From assembly GCF_001642475.1 (NCBI RefSeq), contig NW_019174017.1:62001-126000 (forward strand): DNA of 64,000 nt. Direction: 5' to 3'. Both the position numbers and the translations under genes were made by a program. Source of the stretch: Fonsecaea monophora (Eukaryota > Ascomycota > Eurotiomycetes > Chaetothyriales > Herpotrichiellaceae). Each line of letters starts with the position of its first letter. The stretch's first letter is position 1. Below the pieces are notes generated by a model. The model was given only the letters and a program-made list of their open reading frames with translations, was not told where the DNA came from and did no database searches. Shown here one piece after another: positions 9,931 through 21,110 of the stretch.

Positions 9931-10210
9931 CCAGCTGGAAAGGAAAGGTGCATACAGGAACCGCCAACATCATGGGGACCCGATGAATCTGGACATGGTC
10001 CAAAAAAGGAGGTTCAACCTTGTGGAAGACCCAATACCAGGAAGAAGAACGCAGGCGCTACGAGTCGCTGCACACCTGAGGTGCCACGAGCAAACAGAAG
10101 AAGTCAACTTCGTTCACAAATAATCGAGTTCCTCTCGGTTACACGTTATGCGTATAGCCCCGGATACTATACACTTGGTTTCGTCTCTGCTACTTCGTTC
10201 CACTAGTACA

Positions 10211-11195
10211 TCACCAAGTAAACCACTTCGCGTTTGCTCGCAGCGCCTCTCGTGTGAAGCGACTGGTGACACCACCATGATGGTCCGACAACCCGCTTCT
10301 GTTCATGTGGTTCATGATCTTCGAGGCCCTCAGCATATACCTCGCATGGTTCAAGGGCGTGTCATCGCACAACTCTGGCCGAGTCTCCAGGTGCGTGTTG
10401 CACATCATGGGCACGACCACGATTGTCAACTCATACGTCGGCAGGTGCATCTTCACGGGGGCGTCCATCATGCGGGTGATGCACGGGCACAAGTTGTTCG
10501 GGCGCGAGTCGATCAAGTCGAACGAGTGAATTGTGCAACAGGAGCAGATTGTGAAGGCGATCTTGCATATCTTGAAGGTCACCGTCGGGTGCTCTTACAG
10601 CTGGCGGTTTTGATCGGCTACGCCTACGTGTGCATGTTCATCTACATGGTGGCGTCCTTGGATGCGTATATTCACCAACATGGTGTGTCCTCGGGTATGT
10701 ATATTCACCTACAGGGTGGTGTCCCCGATGGTCTGTGTACGCTCGCCGTTGATCAGGTCCAACCTCAGCCATGGCACCTTGTTATCGTCCCCGGGGATGG
10801 CCAGGTAGACCGTCAAGTTGATGTTGAACGCCATCTTCAAAATCGCCTCCTTGACGCCGTCCTGGTGGTCCTTGTGCATTGTCGACGCGGTCATGGTCAT
10901 GTTGGCGCCCACGCAGTCGGGCTGGTACGAGACCATGATAGTTTGTCTCTTGACGCACTCAGTCGGCGCGAAGAGAGTGATCGCGGAACCCTCCTCGGTC
11001 CTCTTGCTGCACGGGGTGATGTTCGTGGACACGTTCTTGCGGACGATCCAGACGCCGGTGGTGGCTCTGCACACATGATGGTGCTGGTAGACCATGGTGA
11101 TCGTGGTGGTGTTGACAGTCTCGTTGATTCAGTGCTGGGTCTACTACTACGACGACTCCGTAACAGGAGATGACCATGGACAAGAAGACGATCAT
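10211..11195 (-). pseudogene. Cysteine-rich secreted-type protein with possible signal peptide, frameshifted
   Basis: A methionine at 11195 starts a hydrophobic stretch (MIVFLSMVISCYGVVVVV) that would serve as a signal peptide. After a frameshift the block 11095-10709 carries potential N-glycosylation sites (NVS, NIT, NMT, NLT) and several cysteines. After more interruptions, 10582-10211 continues with many cysteines (ICSCC, LCPC). This suggests a secreted or envelope-type ectodomain. No family can be named. Its start overlaps antiparallel with the plus-strand ORF beginning at 11174. An opposite-strand frame (10305-10529) is also open, so the strand of the last block is not certain. Confidence 0.35.
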
Positions 11196-11420
11196 TTACA
11201 GGCCCATGCAGGTGTACACGTTCGAAAACGTGATTCCGGGCTGAACGGGTACCTGAACACGAGCAACCACATGTTCAAGCACAGCGAGGTGGTCTGCGAC
11301 GTGTACAGGGTTGGCTGCGGCAAGACCACTGACTACTGCGACAAGAGGATGTCCGGCGTCAAGTACGAGGACGCGAGTCAGAAGCGAGTCCACGAGGTTC
11401 CATGTACAACAAGTGCATGA
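11174..11420 (+). pseudogene. Viral-type ORF of unknown family, frameshifted
   Basis: ATG at 11174 opens MDKKTIIYRPMQVYTFENVI, then a stop. The next frame continues GLNGYLNTSNHMFKHSEVV with cysteines at C-x6-C and C-x7-C spacing up to about 11395. The frame shifts once more into a short acidic tail. It is divergent from, and overlaps by about 20 bases, the minus-strand signal-peptide ORF. GC3-rich codons match the other viral-type genes. This is the last clear viral-type segment before fungal sequence resumes. Confidence 0.35.
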
Positions 11421-14160
11421 CCACGGAGATGAACGAGCAGAGAGAGAGAGATGATGGCCCTCTGTACGACCAAGTCGGACAGAGACAAGGTGCGCAGCTT
11501 ACTGAGGAGCTATGTGATGACACTCGGCATGGTTTAAAAAAGTTCGCGTGTGAGCAGCCTTTCTGCCTAACATCCGCAATAAATCGCAGAAAGACGTCGA
11601 AGCAGAGACTCTCCAATTGCAAAAGTTTCAAACATAAAACGGCGGTTAAGGAAGCCACAGGAACATGCACGTTGGCTGCGATATCAGCTCGTGTGGTCGA
11701 AGCTGATTATAATCCCTTTCGATCATCCAGCATTTGTGGAATTGGTTGCCTAGCTTGCTAGCAACTCAGCCGGATCCTGTGAAGAGAGAAATTCAGTACA
11801 AGCTGGTCAAAAGAACAAGTCCCAACCCAGGTACCTGGACGTGATTCCACGAAGGTATCCTAGCAATAACGTGAAGCTTTAATGCCTTGGATAGAATTTG
11901 TCCAGTCTCGACCGTCCACAAAAATGGCACCATGCAAAAGCAGGTCTACAGAGTAGGTGATAGCTGCGGAGCATTGCATCGAATCGACAGCGGCTCTAAT
12001 AACACAAATGATCCTGATCTCAGGGTGATGCCTTTGAGCCTTTTGCAAGTATACCGAAGAGCGTCTTATAGCAGGCCATTAGATTCGCGAGCCCCCCCGT
12101 GGAAGTGCAGATGTCTTCATTTTCAAGAGCGAGGGATTTCAGATCTTTTACAATGGACAAACGGAAAAATTCGACTCGTAGCCACAACAACATTGTGCAA
12201 GGAGAGGTGGTGGAGTTTTGGGGAAGTGAGTGTCCAACTTCCCCCACCAGATGTGTGCCGCGGGCAAAAGAGGCACCGAAGTCCAGCTGCTATTCGATCG
12301 AAGAATCTTCTGAGTCTCGTCGTTACCACGATCGGTCCCGTTAAATAGCAAACAGTCAATGTCTCCGTGTGGCCGGTGAATATTTCTGAGATGCCGCTCC
12401 ATGCATCGCCCTCAATATAGAGCTGGGTCAGGCTCTTCCACTCCAACAGTGATCCCATCAGATCTCATCAGAATACCTCTTCAAGCTGTCAATCGGACGA
12501 CTAAAATTTACTCTCCCTACCGATATCACCACTAGGAGGGTTTAGCTCGCCGAGGGAGAGCTAAGTTTTTCTTGTATCAGGAGCGCTACTGGAGATGTGT
12601 CGTTAGTCGAGCCATCCATTACCGACAACTCCAACGCAGACACACATTGGGGATTTGTAGAACTCACATATTCCAAGGCTACCGGCGTATGGGTGCGACA
12701 TCAGCGGCGTTGACTTCGTCGGGCTGGCCCTGGAAATATCTTTGAAGAGCTCTATCAGGAATGCCTTATTGGAAATAGGCAGTACTCAGCGATAGATCGA
12801 TTCCGTAGTGATATGTATAGTAGTGACAAGACTCAAAGCATGAGAAAAGGATGCTTGTCGGGTGCGAGGAGCATGCTTTTCTCCTTCGGTTTGTAAGTGG
12901 CTGAAAGTGGTTTAGGCTCGTCCGGCTCGGTGTCTTCCCGAGTGGCTTTTCAACCTCTCTTGCTAGGAGGATGCTTCTCCTCTCTGAGTAGCAGGCTCCT
13001 CTCGTGCGGTTCACTTCGGCTTCCTACGCTGTTTGTGATAAGCTCAGACACTGAGAATGATCGGTCCATATCACAGTCAAGGAGGCCTACAAGAAGGGGC
13101 GATACGAGGTATCTGCGACGCTCTTGGAATCCAAAGTTCGATTGACGGCTACCCTTGGGAAGATCTCTGTATCTGATTCCCAAGGCAGCTTTATTCGCGT
13201 TCTCTCTCTCCTAACAGTTACATCCAACTGCAGCCGAGCGAATTCCCAGGCTACTGGGAACTGCTATGTTGATGAGGTCTGGTCGAAATTTTCTATCGAG
13301 ACCTAAAAGTTCAATACTTAGTCCAGCCAGCTGGGCGATGTCTCGTGCATGGCTGAGGGCGACTCGCTTCATTACTCTAGTGGCATTGGCACCGACCGTC
13401 GTAATGGCGGTATCATCGGAACTAATTTGACTAAGCCGTCTTCAAAGGATATCTTCAGCTGCAACAGTGGCCCTTTCGCCGTCTCTCCGTCCGCCGATGA
13501 CATACTAAAATCAATCGTTCCCCGCCTTTATGCGGCACTTAACCGTTCGCTGGTCTGACTGAGATCAACTACAACGGCGGTTTGCGACAGATTTGACGGT
13601 CAAGACGCTGAACTACTGGGATTGACGGAGCCTTTTGGGAGCAACGGTCGTGAAGCCCGGTGTGGTGGCCGAGGAGCTATTCGCCGCGGACGCGCTTCTC
13701 CTGCGACCACCTAGGCCCAGCTTCGTCTCATCTTGACTTGTTAATTCGCGCTGTTCTTGATCATGATTCTGGGTCTCTAATGCCACAATGCGCTCTATGT
13801 TCTTTTGGTATATCTCCAGTAATGCCTCAGTCTTGTTCTTGTTCTCGTACGCCTCTAGGTGGTCTTTCTTTCCGACTCGTAGTTCATTGCCATGCTTTGA
13901 ACTAGTTGTAGGACTTGGGCCTGGCCAGGGTGGATGTTCCGGTTTGGACATGCGTCTCTGGTTGTTTCGGCAGTCGACCATGCCGACCTTTTCGTCTATG
14001 GTCCATGTTCCGTGCCCTCGTTATCAACGCCTACTACGTCGCTGAGAGTTCCTTCATCGATCTCGCGAGCCGCGTTCCGTTGGCTTCTTGGGCCGTAAGG
14101 ATCGTGGTTGAGTTTGCGGAGTGGAAGCGTCACACGCATTCGAGCGAGTCAGAGTAGTTA
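11421..14160. other. No clear gene; repeat-bearing degenerate DNA
   Basis: Only short ORFs without family signal, many in AT-richer sequence unlike the preceding block. It includes a dispersed repeat at 12940-13035 (listed separately). Around 13990-14130 an open plus frame (ALVINAYYVAESSFIDLASR) may be the N-terminal side of the SET-domain remnant that follows. The minus frame 13613-13981 is charged (NKNKTEALLEIYQKNIERIV) and could be a short coiled coil, but nothing supports it beyond length. Confidence 0.4.
12940..13035 (+). repeat. Dispersed repeat, copy A
   Basis: About 100 bp closely match 49758-49880 in the same orientation: TCTTCCCGAG(T/C)GGC at the left and CTCCTCTCGTGCGGTTCACT inside, ending near CTGTTT(G/A)TGATA. 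The sequence just upstream (GACTCAAAGCATGAG) resembles a segment of the family-2 LTR, so these may be pieces of related retroelements. Confidence 0.6.
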
Positions 14161-14169
14161 CAGTGGTGT

Positions 14170-14395
14170 CGTCATGCGATCTTCAGGGAAGATCTCGACG
14201 AGCGCCGGGAGGCCGCGTGGATCAACTGCGGCGAGAGAAGCAAACATCTACGGTTACATGAATCATGACTGCGTGCCGACCGCCAAACTCCTGGGTAAGA
14301 GGGAGTCAGGAAGGTATCAGGTCTCCGTGGTCGCTGCTACACGAGAGGTTCGTGATGCAGATAAAACTCACCATCAATTACGGCATTACGCAAGA
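14170..14395 (+). pseudogene. SET-domain C-terminal remnant
   Basis: The plus-strand frame reads REANIYGYMNHDCVPTAK, the post-helix N-H-x-C-x-P-N-A signature of SET-domain proteins (here MNHDCVPTA, with the usual asparagine replaced by threonine). It continues GRYQVSVVAATREVR. After a one-base frame change near 14356 it reads KLTINYGIT, equivalent to the conserved E-(I/L)-T-x-x-Y-G end of the domain. Family proteins are lysine methyltransferases or related fungal SET proteins. The frameshift and absence of an upstream domain make it a relic. It lies on fungal-type DNA next to the gp1-like gene. Confidence 0.55.
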
Positions 14396-14892
14396 TTAGG
14401 CCTCCACACCGCCGATAAGCTACGACTATGAGGAGGGGGACCTGGAACTCAACACTTTTTCGTTGGGGTTTGGGAGCTTCACCAAAGCACGGCATGCCTT
14501 ATACGAGGTCGGTGTTATGTTCTCTCTCTTGTCGCTGGTTAGAGAGACTTTGCAATAGCCGGACAGCATGCGCAACTTCTACAGCCGACGCGGCCAGGGT
14601 TTGTCTAGCGTTTAGGGAGCTACTCTTGCGGGGGGGCTGGCGTGCTGTAGGTAATCGAGGCGGAAGTACCTACCATGCTCCTTAGTCTTGGTCAACGAGC
14701 GCTTCAGCTTTCTCAGTAAGTCCATGATCTAGTTTTATACTCATGCCCTGCTAATAGAAATATAATAGCGTGGACTTGCCGGAATGGCCCCCCAACTCCG
14801 CTTTGGCACTACTAGAGGCACTTGAAAAACCATGAACTTGAGCCCGATCTCGTCCATAAGTAAATGTACCATCCGTCGTGCTTTCAAAAGAT

Positions 14893-15639
14893 CTAGGTAC
14901 GAGATGGTCTACGAAATGTCTCCTCACAGTAGTCATCGAAGCGTACACTCCACAGTCTGATCTGCTTCATAATCTTCTCTGTCAACTCCAGGTAGCGATC
15001 GGGTCCGAACATCGAGTCGACAAATTCGGTGCCGGCTTTTCTACCCATTGTCTTTGTGCCATCTCTCTTGGTGGCCTTCAACATGTAAAATTCACACTTT
15101 TTGAGGAGGTCTTTGAGCTGGTCCCACAGCGAGCCGCCACTGTCGATGAGGTCTTTAACGATTTCTCGCCGTTCAGCATTTGTCATGCGGCCAACACGCC
15201 CCTCTGCACTTTTCATCTTGCCTGCAAGTTTGATAAGAAGCAGCCACAGCTCTCCAGCCACGTCGGTGGTGGGATTCGAACGGCCGCGATGCCAGATAGT
15301 CCAGTCGTATATCCACTTGCCAAGGGAATTCGCGTCAAAGACACTGCCTAGCAGAATGATCGGCTTTTCTGTTGGATCCCAATGTTTGATTGTAAAGCCC
15401 GCTGGGATACGAGCATGGTAGGCATCTGCCTCTGTTGCTTGTCGGGTAGGCTTTGAGGCCTCGAACTTGGACTTTGACGACATCCTAGAGGAGGTCGAAG
15501 AGCGCTGTGGTCGGAAGTACTTCGGTGGTCCTTCTCTAACATTCTCCTGTCTGTAGTGGAAGTGAGGGTCTTTATCAGACTCGTTTCCGTGCTTTGACTT
15601 TGACGGGTTTGGCTCCCGGGAAATATAAGTACGCCCCAT
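14893..15639 (-). CDS. Pezizomycotina 'vegetative cell wall protein gp1-like' family protein
   Basis: A 248-residue minus-strand frame. Residues 1-75 are polar and low-complexity. A conserved domain then contains IPAGFTIKHWDPTEKPI, ILLGSVFDANSLGKWIYDWT, the AGELWLLLIKLAGKMK helix, and a C-terminal helical end (IRLWSVRFDDYCEETFR). I recognise this from the fungal family automatically named after gp1. It is not a true cell-wall glycoprotein and its role is unknown. There is no signal peptide or membrane helix, so it is probably intracellular. The methionine at 15639 is the first in frame, but homologues have longer disordered N-termini, so an upstream exon may be missing. Length and the absence of internal stops suggest it is intact. 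A solo LTR lies about 340 bp upstream of the start. Confidence 0.72.
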   Translation of the reverse strand: MGRTYISREPNPSKSKHGNESDKDPHFHYRQENVREGPPKYFRPQRSSTSSRMSSKSKFEASKPTRQATEADAYHARIPAGFTIKHWDPTEKPIILLGSVFDANSLGKWIYDWTIWHRGRSNPTTDVAGELWLLLIKLAGKMKSAEGRVGRMTNAERREIVKDLIDSGGSLWDQLKDLLKKCEFYMLKATKRDGTKTMGRKAGTEFVDSMFGPDRYLELTEKIMKQIRLWSVRFDDYCEETFRRPSRT

Positions 15640-15976
15640 ATCTTCAATTTCATCGACCTAGACGTAGATAGGCTGCTTCGGCCGCGAGTGGTGATGTACT
15701 ATAATGGTATCTTTGAGGTAAAAATGTTGTCGGAGCAGCCCTCGCTCTCGTTCACATAGTCGTCGTGACCCTGTGATGCGGTGTACTGGAACGTGCGGTC
15801 ATGTGCCTGTGAGGACACTGCTGAGTGCCAGTCTTCAATTCTTGAGGAATGATGGTAACTGTTGATTCGTGTATGTGTTCATGCCACCTCGGCGTTACGT
15901 CGTACCGTGGTACATACGTCACATATTCTTCACGAGTATATCTTGAAAATCGACAATCGGTATACCCTAGCGGTAC

Positions 15977-16173
15977 TGTCAGGAACGGCCTATGGAGATA
16001 GGTAGAGGGCGGCGATAGGTAACAGGCAGGTATAGGTATTCCTTGACAGTATATCTTAAGTAAGACTCAAAGCATGAGGAAAGGAAAGGGAAGTTTCCCT
16101 CAGGCGGTGAGCATGCGGTGCTTAAATAATGAGTGGTTGTCATGTGCGAATTATGCGTTGGCGATTCGTGACA
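15977..16173 (+). repeat. Solo LTR, family 2, copy A
   Basis: A 197-bp block begins TGTCAGGAACGGCC and ends TTCGTGACA, with a perfect 5-bp target duplication GGTAC at 15972-15976 and 16174-16178. It matches, in reverse orientation, 35630-35830. Ends, length and duplication fit a short solo LTR. It contains an internal inverted pair (TGTCAGGAA...TTCCTTGACA) over its first 72 bases. Confidence 0.85.
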
Positions 16174-16178
16174 GGTAC

Positions 16179-16870
16179 CCGCCGCTGATCAGTCATCTTC
16201 CCTGTCCTGAAAGGCCCTTCTGGAGCAGAGGTTCCTATACGTGGATATTAAATAATAAAAAGGCCATCAGCGCCAATAGACGCAATATTTTACCCTTGAT
16301 GATGATGCTACGACCAGGAGCGGCTGTATCAAAACATGGAGATGATCCAGAGGCTCAATAATGGTTGGTTACAGTATCATCAACGTGGAAGCAAGATGTT
16401 CACCCCTACAACGGCCACGTCATTTGAGTGACGCTGATCTGAAGTTTCACATACACTTGGGGCGTGCCCGGAGTCTGTACTCGGTACACAGCAAAGGTTC
16501 CCACCACTTGGCCCCGAGGTTACCAATTTTTGTCACGTTCACATGGTTTGGAAGCTTAGAGTGCTCTGTCTCGGTTATTGTTGCCGTCAGAGCCGCTTTG
16601 CTGGCCCCATTGCTGCCTGGAGTAGGGACATTACATGCGGAGTCGACCCAATCCATAGCGTCGTCTGCGTTACCCATCCTGCCCAACGCCCTCATCCTAC
16701 CCAACGCTCTCGTCCTACCCAACGCCCTCCTACCAAAGCTACCAACCGAGACTTTGAAAGGTGGTTATCACGATGGTGATCGCACAGGCAACAACAACAA
16801 CAACAATGGCCAACCTCAAAACTGGTGAGGCATTTATTAGGTTTAAAGAAAGCATAGTATCCTAACATAA
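16179..16870. other. No clear gene; short minisatellite
   Basis: The open frame 16361-16828 contains a tandem unit of about 18 bp (CCCAACGCCCTCATCCTA-like, three copies at about 16680-16733) and an AAC microsatellite at 16790-16805. The predicted product has a hydrophobic centre but no recognised family. The 3' side of the F-box gene ends at 16871. Confidence 0.4.
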
Positions 16871-18751
16871 CTAGCGCACCCAATATCCCCTACCGATCAC
16901 GCCGTACATCGCAGGCTCGAGTGTCACGCCTCTGTTGTGAGGATGTTCGACGTCGAACTCGCAGTCGTCCTCTGTCTTCATGTCCCATTTCGGTCTGGCA
17001 AGGCTCCCATCGAGCCGTCGCATCCCCTGAAAGCCAAAGGTCGGATCGCAGCAGATCAAAACCAGAGACCGTTTTACAGAGCCCGGCCCGCCCGCCCTGA
17101 AGAAAATTCCCTCATCCCCCACCGCTGCCTTAGCGTCTTGACGACGGAAACATTTGCAGTGGAGCATGTCCTGGAGATCCTTAGGTGCATCTTCCGGGGG
17201 CCAGAGAGAGATGGTATTCGCCGTGAAGGCTCGCTCGCCATCCTCCATCTCCCGGCCTTCCGGATCCCGTTTGGGCTTGCGAAGCACCCAATCTTCCGGA
17301 TTCACCGCATCTTTGACCAGAGGACTCAACTCCTGTCTACTTGTCACGCGTAGCTTGGTGCGTTCTCGAGGGAGCCATTCGCCTTTCACGTTGGGGTCAT
17401 CCGTAATGAGCTCGACGAAAGTTTGCGCGTTGAAAGAGTACCCGATCCATTTTGTCTTATGTCGGTCATACTCCTTCACCGCCGTCGCTTCCTTCTCGCC
17501 GCCGTCGTCACGAAACTGGGCATGAATGTATCTGCCTGCTGAGAGCCGCCGACTGTTGTCGATCTCGTCGGCCAGCACAAAATTTGCGCGGCGTATGGGT
17601 GTTGTCTGATAAGCCCTGATCAGTGGACCGCCCTCGGGCCCCCATTCTTTTCTTCCCTCGACCACCAAGAGTTCGCCGGTGGAGTAGTCTATCTGGAAGC
17701 TGAGATCAGCCCACGTGTCGTCGTGTGGTCCGTCGATGTTTTGTCTTCGCCAGATGAGGTTCTTTGTGAGTTCCGCATCTGGGTCGCCTAGGCGTTTTGA
17801 AAACATAGTGATGCCATAGTAGCTCGTGAACGGGGCGTTTACCCAGTTCGTGACGGCATAGAATTGGTCTTTGTAGATGGTAAAAGCCACTGTCGATCCT
17901 ATACGTGAGCCCCAACCTGGCAGCCTTAGTGGCTCACCATTTACCCGCTGGGACGTCTCGAAATCATAGACATCTAGTAACCATGTTTGTTCACCACCCC
18001 AGTTAGTCCCCAAAACTATGAATCGTTCATTATTCCGAACGAAAAGTTTGTTGGTACCTGGCCCCAGGGTCGATACACATAATCGGATTCGGGGCCGAGG
18101 GGGATTCGAGGTTTTCTTTATATCCACCGCGAGGATATATCGGGCAGAATTGGCATTAACAGAACACTGTAGAACCACTATTCCGTCGGCGTAACTCTCG
18201 ACCTGCATCAATTTCAGAGATTCGAGCTCTATGGTGGCCTGGTCCCGATTCGCGATGCAGACTTGACCAGTGAAGAACTCACGACCGAAGACCTGCTCGG
18301 TGTCTCGGCGATGATTGAAATTTAGAATGCGAAGAGTGAAGTCCGAAGTCGTGTAGCATAAAACCCCCATGCTGTAGATGAAACTGCGACTGTATGCCAG
18401 AATGCAGACTGAGTACGGTGACGCCTGTTGCAACGCCGACTGCGAGTCGACAATGCGGGCGAGGGTTTGCCTGGGACCGGGACCTGGTTGAAGCGGCGAT
18501 AGGGCAAGCTGTACCCAGAGACAATATCGCAGATACACCTGATGTAGTCAGCCAATGGTCCATTGTATATACTGGCGCATTGATAGTACCTGCATCACAA
18601 CCTTTACAGTATTCTCAGTCTGAAGAAGCCGGCGTGAAGACTTGGCCGTTTTCGCCAGTCTATCCAACGAAAAGTGGTCGAGCCGACTTGCAACATTGTG
18701 GAAGATATCGAAAGGCAACTGCGAGAACTCGAATGTCATGTCCGTCGACAT
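16871..18751 (-). CDS. F-box protein, two exons
   Basis: Exon 1 (18751-18590) begins MSTDMTFEFSQLPFDIFHNV and holds a short F-box (LPFDIFHNVASRLDHFSLDRLAKTAKSSRRLL, about residues 12-43). The intron 18589-18539 is 51 bp with GTACTA at the donor, CTGAC branch point and ATCAG acceptor, phase 0. Exon 2 (18538-16871) adds 555 residues; total about 609. The long C-terminal region begins near SFIYSMGVLCYTTSDFTLRI and has repeated beta-strand-like segments as in Pezizomycotina F-box proteins with propeller-like C-termini. F-box proteins link substrates to SCF ubiquitin ligases through Skp1; the substrate is unknown. There are no internal stops, so it appears intact. It lies between two viral-type blocks. 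Confidence 0.85.
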
Positions 18752-20695
18752 CTTGTAAGTTAGTGTCAGACCAGTTACCTGACTGGAGGGTGAATGTGTG
18801 TACTATGGGATCGATAATGATAAGAAGACTTCAAGGTTAACAAGTAGGATCCCCCTTGCTATATACGTGCGATAAGCTAGCGGCTTGGCTGGCGGCCTGA
18901 CCTCCTTGGCTGGCGGCCTGAGCTGAGTATCGGTCGTCGAGAGCCAACCATTTCACTGGGGAGCACTAACCGACAGGAGGGCCGAAAATGCAAATTGCAA
19001 ATGGTTGGCTGGCATTGATAGACCACCGGAGCGAAAGCCTCTTTAAAAGCGATCAAATGCCTCACTTTGTTAAGAGGCTAATCATTGGTGTTGCCTGCGC
19101 AGCGACCGTGATTGACACCCCGAGGGGGGGGGGGGGTGACCACAGAGTACGATAGACGATTATGTAAGCATCATGTTTGCTGATGTCGTCAGCATCACCC
19201 CCCCCCGACCAGTGCGTTTCGCATGCGTTCCGCATGCGATAACGGTGCGAAACACATGCGTTTCGTATGCGATTCGCGTGGTTTTATTAGGCGCATGCGA
19301 CTCGCATGCGAGACGCAGGCGAAAAGTATGCGAGTCGCATGCGGCCAACATGCGTTCGCCCCTGAATTATTTGTTTTTGAGTTGGGACCGTCGATAATGG
19401 CCTAAACCTTTTGACAAACGGTCAAGTTGATCCCGCCGTTCACGAGCGAGGACTGGCAGCTGAGCTTGGCTGCAGCCGCGGGCTCATGACGTTCAAGCCG
19501 AGACTTCACAACAGGGGATGAAGGATCATGAAGAGATGAAAGAGACAGCAACAAAAAGGCAAATGAGGAGCATCCTGAAGCACCAGAGCCGGTGATCGGG
19601 GTGAATGATGAAAGAGAATCTGTACGTCACATATCTTCCACTGTCCTGCGATGATTTGTTCGAGGTAGATGGGAACAGCATAGTAAAAAGTCCGGGAATA
19701 CTGTCCAAGAATATTATCACAAATCGCGGTAGCTTCTTCTCGCATTCCCAACGGTGGCTACGTCCCGCCGCAGGGCTGGAATCAAGGTCCCCTGGGTCCA
19801 GGCCCCGATCTCAACTGGGGTAAATGGAGCTGCCATATTGACAAGACGCAAGCTGCAGCCTACCCCAAGCTTAACAAATCTATTATATAAGACTTGAGAC
19901 TTGTTGATCTTCGACCGCTCCCGGTGGACGGGAACTCGCGCATTCTCGCACATCGGGGCCGGGTAGCTGAGGGGAAATCGTCGTCAGTCGGGTGGCCGCA
20001 GAAGAACGAGTGATCATTGGGATGATTGCATCTATCTTCTCACGGGAAAGCCGGGTTCGACTCGTAGCTGCTCACCAAATGCATTGTCGATCCTAAAAAG
20101 AGTACCAAGTAGAAGTCTTGATCGAAAAGATGACCCCACAAGAGGGGAAGGCGACAGACTTCACGATGAAGTCGTGTTGATTCTGGGTCCATTTTCACCT
20201 TCATGGGAGAGAGTTGTGAGACCAGGGTCGGAGTGCAACGAGCAGGTCGTGAGAAGAAGAGGGTTCACTTGCCTTGAATCCTTGGAGTGCATCAGGAGAC
20301 TCCAGACATGCTTCGTGATAAACAAAAGAAACATGAAGAGGCATGGACTCGGATTTCATGATGGCGCATCATGACGCATCCATGTGTGAGAAGAAGGCTC
20401 GTACAGCTTGAACCTGGCCACTTCTTTGTCCAACTGCCTCCTCTTCTGGTCGAAGGCATCAAGAAGTTCCGAATCAGAGTCGCTAGTGTTTTCGGGCAAG
20501 TTGCCAAACGACGATGCCCAGCCCGATCAGTAATGTCGAGCTGGTGGAAAAACGCGACACCACCAACCCCTGCCATGCTGGTGAAGGATGGAGTAAGGTC
20601 GAGCAGGGCAGGCCAGGGCCGGATAGAGGGACAAAGAGCAGGGACGAGAACTCACGTCGGAAGCTCAGTTCGGCTGGCAGGAGATCTGCAGACAT
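18752..20695. other. No clear gene; G/C tracts and GCATGCG cluster
   Basis: ORFs here are short and unsupported. The remarkable part is 19124-19360 (listed separately). Upstream of the F-box start at 18751 the sequence holds two direct copies of CTTGGCTGGCGGCCTGA (about 18883 and 18902). A T-loop-like GGTTCGACTC at 20070 is not part of a tRNA cloverleaf. Confidence 0.4.
19124..19360. repeat. G-tract/C-tract inverted pair and GCATGCG-rich degenerate repeats
   Basis: A run of 13 G (19124-19136) followed by TGAC is mirrored by a run of 9 C (19198-19206) preceded by CAT, so the two tracts can pair. Immediately after, from 19214 to about 19355, the palindrome GCATGCG or one-base variants (CATGCG, GTATGCG) recurs about ten times at irregular spacing of 10-25 bases, often as CGCATGCGA or TTTCGCATGCG. 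It could be a degenerate minisatellite or a cluster of protein-binding sites. Confidence 0.6.
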
Positions 20696-21050
20696 GGTAG
20701 ATTGTCCACCGAGACGACGTTCGAGCCGGGGAGGAGGGCCGTGTTCGTCAAGGTATCATCGTCCGAGGAGACGTGCATCAAGGCGTACGAGATCCTGAGC
20801 TCAATGTCGCCCGTCTTCGTGAACGTGCACAACAGCTTCGGCTTCGACATCGAGAGAATCACGGTCTACAGCGCCAACATCCCCAAGTTCACGGACACGT
20901 CCGAGAACAAGCACTTGGGCAACAGCGGGACTGGGACCTTCTGGAGGCTGACCAACGGGATCTCGGTCATGGACTCAATGTACGACGTGGACAAGTACCT
21001 GCGGAGGGACTGGGTCTCCATCTTCCCCAAGATGGCCGAGGTCCTGAACG

Positions 21051-21110
21051 GATCGTCCCAACGAGTACAAAGCACTCGTTGAAAACTCCCATCGAGACGA
21101 TGGCAAGCAG
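21051..21110. repeat. Hairpin repeat, copy B
   Basis: CAACGAGT, 7-base loop (ACAAAGC), ACTCGTTG preceded by GGATCGTC, the partner of 9860-9930. It marks the point where the polymerase exonuclease reading stops, at the left edge of about 285 bp of non-polymerase sequence. Confidence 0.6.

Noticed and set aside
15260..15285. tRNA-like B box (complement of GGGATTCGAAC)
   Set aside because: It lies within the coding sequence of the gp1-like gene (SNPTTD segment) and no cloverleaf can be drawn.
20060..20085. Possible tRNA T-loop GGTTCGACTC
   Set aside because: Flanking bases do not form the T stem, and no matching acceptor or anticodon arm is present.
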